64,000 nucleotides of DNA from Paracamarosporium sp. OC-R06-R3 (lineage: Eukaryota > Ascomycota > Dothideomycetes > Pleosporales > Didymosphaeriaceae): NCBI GenBank assembly GCA_019828545.1, contig JACVRA010000175.1, forward strand, positions 124,001-188,000, in the 5' to 3' direction. Shown here piece by piece: positions 57,797 to 64,000 of this stretch (within the stretch, counting starts at the first letter, position 1; every line of letters starts with the position of its first letter). The position numbers and the translations under genes are program-made. A model generated the notes under the pieces. The model was not told where the DNA came from, made no database searches, and saw nothing but the letters and a program-made list of their open reading frames with translations.

Positions 57797-58263
57797 CGCG
57801 ACCGTGCCGAGTCCGGTATCAAGTTGAGTGGGCGGATGGTTATGGAAGTAGTGAGGCGCGAGGTGAAAGTAGAGTGGAGGGGTTGGTTAAAGAGTACGTC
57901 TTGGCGCGCGAGAGGGCAGTGACGGGGTCACTCGGCTACTCACTGCGTTAGTGAGGGTGAGAGTGAGAGTAAATCACGCTCCATGCTGAAGCGCTTTGCT
58001 AACGTGAGTGTCTTGTGTTACCCTATGCTTTGAAAGGTGTGGGAGCGAGGGTCTGGAAAGAAGAGAGGAGAGGCAGAAGATTTGATTAAAAGATTCTAGG
58101 GATCAATGAAACCAAGGAATTGAAAGTGCAACTTGTTGGCAAGCCGAGTAAAGCAAATGAACCTAGTATCACCTCTGCCTACTCAATGGATATCTCTTAA
58201 CAGTCATCCAGCCTCCTATGATGCCCGTATCCAATCAACGCCGACGCCATGCAAAGTCCTCTC
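57797..58263. other. Intergenic, promoter of BTB gene
   Basis: About 470 bp between the BTB start and the DPM1 stop, both on the minus strand. A GTGAGG/GTGAGA repeat occurs at about 57951-57970. Confidence 0.5.
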
Positions 58264-59126
<863 letters not shown>

Positions 59127-59214
59127 CTACCCAAATAAGCTCTGAAGCTCGGACGTTCCTAACCCCTTTTGGTGCCGCAAATACAGCCCTACCCACCTTC
59201 ATCTACAACCAAGC

Positions 59215-60332
59215 ATGCAGTTCACGCGGCCATTAGCACGCAAAAAGAACCTCCTGTTGTGTTTTGATGCGTTCGACACATTGTACACACCTAACATAGT
59301 GGTTCCTGCAGCATATGCATTTGCAGCACAGCGTCATGGGATAAACTGTGTCAAGGATACTACCAGCTCAAAGCCTGTCGAGAAATGGGGCCAGGAGGAT
59401 TACGAACCAGTCTACAAAGCCTTCCGCCAATCATACAAGCTCCAGTCAACCGAGAACCCAAATTATGGAAAAGTAACAGGTTTAGGAGCGGAGAAATGGT
59501 GGGCAAACGTATGTCAACCCCAGCTGCGTTGTATCATGTTTGTCACTAATACCCTAAGGTTATACGAGGAACATTTCAACCATTCCTAAAACCTCAGCAA
59601 GAAGTTCCGAATGCCCTCATATCAGAACTGCTGAAACGCTACTCTAGCCAAGAAGGTTACGATCTCTTCCCAGACGTCAAAACCTTCTTCGACATACTCA
59701 AACAGGCCCGCAACCAACCGCCCAATGCAACTCCATGGAAATGGGAAAAGACGGTGGTTGGAGTCATCACAAACTCCGACGACCGTGTTCCACCAGTCCT
59801 ATCATCTCTCGGCCTAAACATCGGACCTGGGCGCGTGGGTATACCCAGTCGACGTGCCTCTGAATCAACTCTAGAAGAGGATATCAGCTTTGTAGTCATT
59901 TCCTACGATGTTGGCTACGAGAAGCCCGATCGTCGTATTTTCGATGCCGCTACGGAGATGCTGAGCGAGATATTAGAACATTCTTCTGCAGAGTCGGGTT
60001 CCATTGATGACTATGAGAAGCTATATGTTGGCGACTCGGTCGAGCAAGACTACTTCGGTGCGGAGAAAGCAGGCTGGCATGCTGTGTTGGTCGATCGACC
60101 GGGCTCAAAGGGCGAAGGTAGCAGTGAGACAGCAAACGTGGAACGCAAAGCACCGCTCGAGAGTAAGCTGGTCGCTCTAAAGAATGGCCAGAAAAAGAAG
60201 GTCAAAGTAGTGCATGGTCTTGATGAGCTGGTGAGATGGAACCCGAAGAACAGGTGGTCTGGCGATCGTCCTGGGCGAACTAGTTGGTCCAAAGCCAAGG
60301 AAGATGCTCCTAGGGGTGAGGACGAACCTTGA
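59215..60332 (+). CDS. HAD-superfamily hydrolase, HDHD3-like, 355 aa
   Basis: Two exons: 59215-59508 and 59559-60332, with a 50-nt intron in phase 0. Motif I is FDAFDTLY with Asp18/Asp21, where the middle residue deviates from DxDxT as in HDHD3. Motif II is ITNSDD with Thr169. Motif III is YEKPDRR with Lys220. Motif IV is YVGDSVEQDYFGA with Asp257 and Asp262. The C-terminus has a Ser/Glu/Lys-rich insertion and a basic tail. Phosphatase or dehalogenase activity is expected from the family, with the substrate unknown. It is divergent from DPM1 with 142 bp between starts. Confidence 0.88.
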
Positions 60333-61293
60333 CCTGGATGTATATGTATTTAAATGTATCATACAGAAACATGTATTATAGGAATGGTCACCAATGGGTA
60401 GGTGGTATCAGTTCGATGTAAGATGGCTTAGTAGTTCACTTGGTCCTCAAGGGGTGGGCAAGTTGTCTCAAACGTGGACATTGCCATCTGGACAATTTTT
60501 TTTCCTAGCCCGATGCTGTCCTGCCACTGCGGACGTCCTTTCTTGTTCGTCCATGGATTCGTTACCACTTATTAGAGTACTGTGTTCCGGATAAACGACG
60601 ATCCGGAAGTGTAAAAAGGCGCACATCTTCCAATGACACAATGACGTTGTAATATCATCGTAGACCAGCAAGGCCTGGCTTCAGGAGGTGCCGCATCCAG
60701 CACGGTACATGATTGTGATGGATGACACGGGACAAAGAGACGCGAATGAAGGTTACCAGACACGTCTCTGTCCGATAAGTCAGTAGACACAGTCTTATCA
60801 TGCCTCACGGGCAGTATACGCGTCAAGAGGGCGGACGTGTAGGATAAGAGCGAGACATGGGCGGCAATGCGGGGTGCGTTTAGCGACGCGGGCCATGATT
60901 GGCTGCTGCATCTCACACCTGCAGAGCTTCTGTGCCTCTCGACAACAACTCGCAATCCTCACCAAACCGCACACAAAGCGTTTGCCCATGCTAGACATGC
61001 CCTGACTCTGCGGGCCGCCGATCATCGACAATCACCACGTGCCAAGGCTCGGATCTTGTAGTTCAGCCCCGCGGGAGCGTCCGTGTGCGCGGCTCACCGT
61101 CCCCTCGCCGATACAATAATACAGCCCAGGCGCCCACCCGAGAGCTACACATTCACTCACGCCTCAGCAATCGCGAGGCGTAGTCTCAGTGCTTGGCCCA
61201 TCCGTCCCCATCGCAGCCATCAAACCCACGTAGAAAGTCTCGTAGCTCTACCCCTCGACCACGCTCTACCCTGGGTGGAACCTTGTACCCAAG
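60333..61293. other. Intergenic, no gene seen
   Basis: About 960 bp. A minus-strand frame at 60572-60955 lacks support. The 61100-61290 part is C-rich and fits the promoter of the next gene. Confidence 0.55.
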
Positions 61294-63174
61294 ATGCCTT
61301 GCTTCCTAGGCTTGGTATGTGTTTTCGAGCACACATCTGCTTCGCTTGACTAACTATGTATCCAACAGGCCGTTTCCATACGTAACTTGTCCCCGGCCCA
61401 CGTTGCGCCGATCTTCCTAACGTGAATTCAGACACTCCGAATGGCCCACTTCCCGAGTACTCGATACAAAAACAGACCAGGGCTCAACGCATCACCTCAT
61501 ACATTCCCGTACCGCCTGCAAAGGTCCCTACTGGCGCTACCAAGCCGGAACAGTCGACGTTCGCTATCTCGATAACGCTTCTCACACCGGGTCTTCATGT
61601 TCCATACTCTACACCAAAGGCGACGCCCGACGACCCGCATCCGCGACCGCAGCTGGTCGGTGGGGCACCTGGTCTTGGTGGCAACAAGTTGATCGCACCG
61701 TACAAGCCCCTTACCTCATCGCCGAACGAGACGATTGCCGCGTACATATATTTCGATGGCAGGGCAAAGGAGGAAGTAGCCACGCTTCTGCGGCGTGGGG
61801 AGGAGACATGGGTAAACTCGCGGTGGGTTAGCGTCCCGGCAATAGAGGGCGGAGGTCTGGCAGAGCGTGAATTCCTATTCCGCGAAGTTGGGCTGGAACG
61901 CTGGCTCAATGGCCTGGATCTGGAGGGCAAGGACATCGCCGCCAAGATTGAACGACGTAAGCAGCGCCTAGAAAAGAAGAGAAGGAAGCGACGAGAGGAG
62001 AAAGGCGATGATGAAGACTCACAGAGCAATGGTGTGCTGCGATATGGCGAGAACCAGGATGCGCCTGTGGAATCACTCTCAGGGAACGACGAATTCTTCA
62101 CTTCAGACTCGGATTCGGACGATGAGCCACCACAGCCTGAAGCCGCAGGTCAAATCAAGGTCGCCCTGTTCCGTGTCCTTGCCAGTGGCGAGATTAAGCG
62201 TGGTGAATACTCTCCGCAATTTGACGCGCATGACGACGACGAGAACACTCAGAACGGAGACGGCGAGGATGTAGATCATACGACGAGCTTCGCAAAGCCT
62301 AAAACGCTAGATCCCAAGTCTATCAGCACCCAGACCGTGACGGGCATCGATCCTCCGGACAAGCCGTATGCGGTATTCACTTTCTTGTATCGTGGAGAGC
62401 GTAAGTAACAACACGGTCTCGGTTATTGAGGCTAACAACTGGCAGGCCAACTTCGCAAAATGGGAATCCTCGCACCGGAAAAGGCACAGGCCTCGGCCGC
62501 TACCCCAAGGAGGAAATCTGGAGGTTTGGATTTGAGCGCTTTAAAGCCACTGAACGCTACGACAGGCACGAAGAACTTTGCTGGCTATCGAGAATCCTCA
62601 AGAAAAGACGCCAAAGGAAAGCGAAGCGAAGATGCTATGGACAGCGATGCTGATGACGATGACGATGATGTTCATATTAAGACAGAAGATGCTGATGACG
62701 ATAAAGACCCGAGCGGCAAAGGGTTGTTGTCCCCCGAAGATGCACGACGGGAGGGAGAGCTCGAGGAAGGGGTTCGGAAGATCAAGGTCAGTGCAATTGG
62801 GTTTACTGCCAACTAGCATTACTGACAAAGCCTAGCTGAAACGCCAGCATTCTGCCGAGCCGCTCAATCGGACGGCAGATTCTGTGAACCGCGGCGCTTC
62901 AGGGTCACCACTCTCAGGCACACCGGTTCCAGCCGATGCGCCGACAGACACATCGACCGCCGTCAAATCCTCAGTTCCAGATCTGGTTACAGAAACCAGT
63001 GTCGGCTCGCCGTTCAAGAAGCAACGGGCGTCGTTACCCGGCTTTGACGAAGGTGTCCGCAAGAGCCTTGGTGCCACGCTAGCAGAGGCACAAAAGGAGC
63101 GAGGCAACTCAGAGGGCAATGTCCCCGCGCCTAGCATTGTAGAAACCAAGATGGAAGAAGATGACGAGTTGTGA
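61294..63174 (+). CDS. DUF7918-like hypothetical protein with acidic/basic disordered C-terminus, 560 aa
   Basis: Five exons: 61294-61314 (21 nt), 61369-61381 (13 nt), 61432-62400, 62446-62786 and 62836-63174, with introns of 54, 50, 45 and 49 nt. The two microexons give the start MPCFLGLAVSIHTPNG; without them the body has no ATG. The N-terminal part (about 10-340) has beta strands, a YIYFDGRA segment, a basic Lys/Arg helix (about 190-205) and a YAVFTFLYRGER ending, a layout I associate with fungal DUF7918 proteins. Residues 340-560 are disordered, with Asp and Glu runs, Ser and Pro, and KKQR-type basic patches. Function unknown; nuclear location is plausible. Family assignment is from memory of the pattern and needs a profile search. 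Confidence 0.72.
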
Positions 63175-64000
63175 CTATGGCGGATGCAGAGCGCTTTAGG
63201 GTGAGCTCTGTGCTCGCCACGATGTTTCTGTCTGGCGACTCCGAACAGTATTACGGCGAGCTCAAAGCGATTCCTCCCAGACAACTTGGCACCTCCCCAC
63301 TCAGAAAGAGCCACGCAATTCAATGTTCAAATCGAACGCGTTATTAACGACTATACACACCCCGAGCTGGCGTTTATTCTTCTAGACTCTGCTTCTACGA
63401 CTTGAAGCTTCGATATTTGTTCCGGCGCTTGTTTGTCAGGATTTTGAGTGTAGCTGGCAGGTTGGATATCATAACCTGTTTCTGGTCCCTATTCATTCGG
63501 TCCATACTCAGCGGCCTATGGTCATGCGTATCCTCACCTCTTGATTTCATTTGTCCTGCGTCCTGTGGTTGGAGGTCGCATATGATACCGTAAAGCGTAC
63601 AAGGCGGTCTGGTTTACATAATATAGCTGTACATTGGTATAGTAGTGGTGGTTCGCACGTGTTCTACGATTGACATAAAAGAAGTGGAATACAATGCAAC
63701 TTAACCGACCAATCTCATGCAATACAGACGGCTGTTTAATCATGCTCATTGCTTTCTTGCTTGATTGCTTGTTGGTGTATATGTAGAACTGCCCTAAGCT
63801 GTGCTTCAACACAAATGTAGATAACTAAATCAGAATCGCTCGATTAATAGTCTTGAATCGATTGACGGGTTGCTCTTTCAGGGCAGGTAATAATCGCACT
63901 GCCATAGAATTCACACGAAAGAGAACTCGCTCTGTCGATATCAGTATCGACCATAGAGCGACCAGTGAAGTAATCACGCTGGTACACAGAATGATGCTTT
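63175..64000. other. Intergenic to window end, no gene seen
   Basis: About 825 bp. A minus-strand frame at 63534-63812 is A/T-rich and not protein-like. A gene that starts beyond the window may begin near the edge, but nothing is supported here. Confidence 0.55.

Overview
The window is nuclear DNA of a filamentous ascomycete, most likely a Dothideomycete of the Pleosporales type. Genes are split by short GT-AG introns, mostly 44-120 nt, often with a CTAAC-like branch site. The gene set includes NoxR, fungal DUF3433 and DUF7918-like proteins, a Helo-like domain and small secreted cysteine-rich proteins. Exon coordinates were derived by hand from splice signals and reading-frame phase; each multi-exon model was checked to give a whole number of codons.

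Layout. 0-7 kb: a hypothetical gene, a DUF3433 membrane protein on the minus strand and a gene that looks partly decayed. 8.2-16.3 kb: three consecutive same-strand genes of one unrecognised family, sharing an N-terminal domain, a phase-2 intron at the same alignment position, a variable disordered linker and an alpha-helical C-terminal region. This is the best candidate in the window for an undescribed system. 17.3-18.9 kb: a multi-pass membrane and coiled-coil protein. 19-21.9 kb: non-coding, with simple repeats and a diverged duplication. 21.9-22.6 kb: the Golgi GTPase ARL1. 24-30 kb: lineage-type disordered proteins, one with a frame break and one carrying a duplicated 14-residue motif. 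30-39 kb: an accessory stretch with an O-methyltransferase, a secreted T1-type ribonuclease, a small secreted cysteine-rich protein and a secreted FAD oxidase, separated by long gene-poor gaps. 39.3-39.5 kb: a tRNA-like polymerase III unit.

40-63 kb is mostly conserved housekeeping sequence: cytochrome c heme lyase, a Helo-like domain protein, mitochondrial ribosomal protein uL13m, the SOD1 copper chaperone CCS1, the NADPH-oxidase regulator NoxR, an acidic nuclear-type protein, the TFIIIB subunit BRF1, an extended SDR reductase, a BTB protein, dolichol-phosphate mannosyltransferase DPM1, an HDHD3-like HAD hydrolase and a DUF7918-like protein.

How genes may work together: NoxR (controls superoxide production) and CCS1 (loads Cu/Zn-SOD, which removes superoxide) are adjacent on the same strand. 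MRPL23/CCS1, the acidic protein/BRF1 and DPM1/HAD hydrolase are divergent pairs that may share promoters. The 30-39 kb genes could be co-regulated secretion or host-interaction genes, but no backbone enzyme for a secondary-metabolite cluster is visible.
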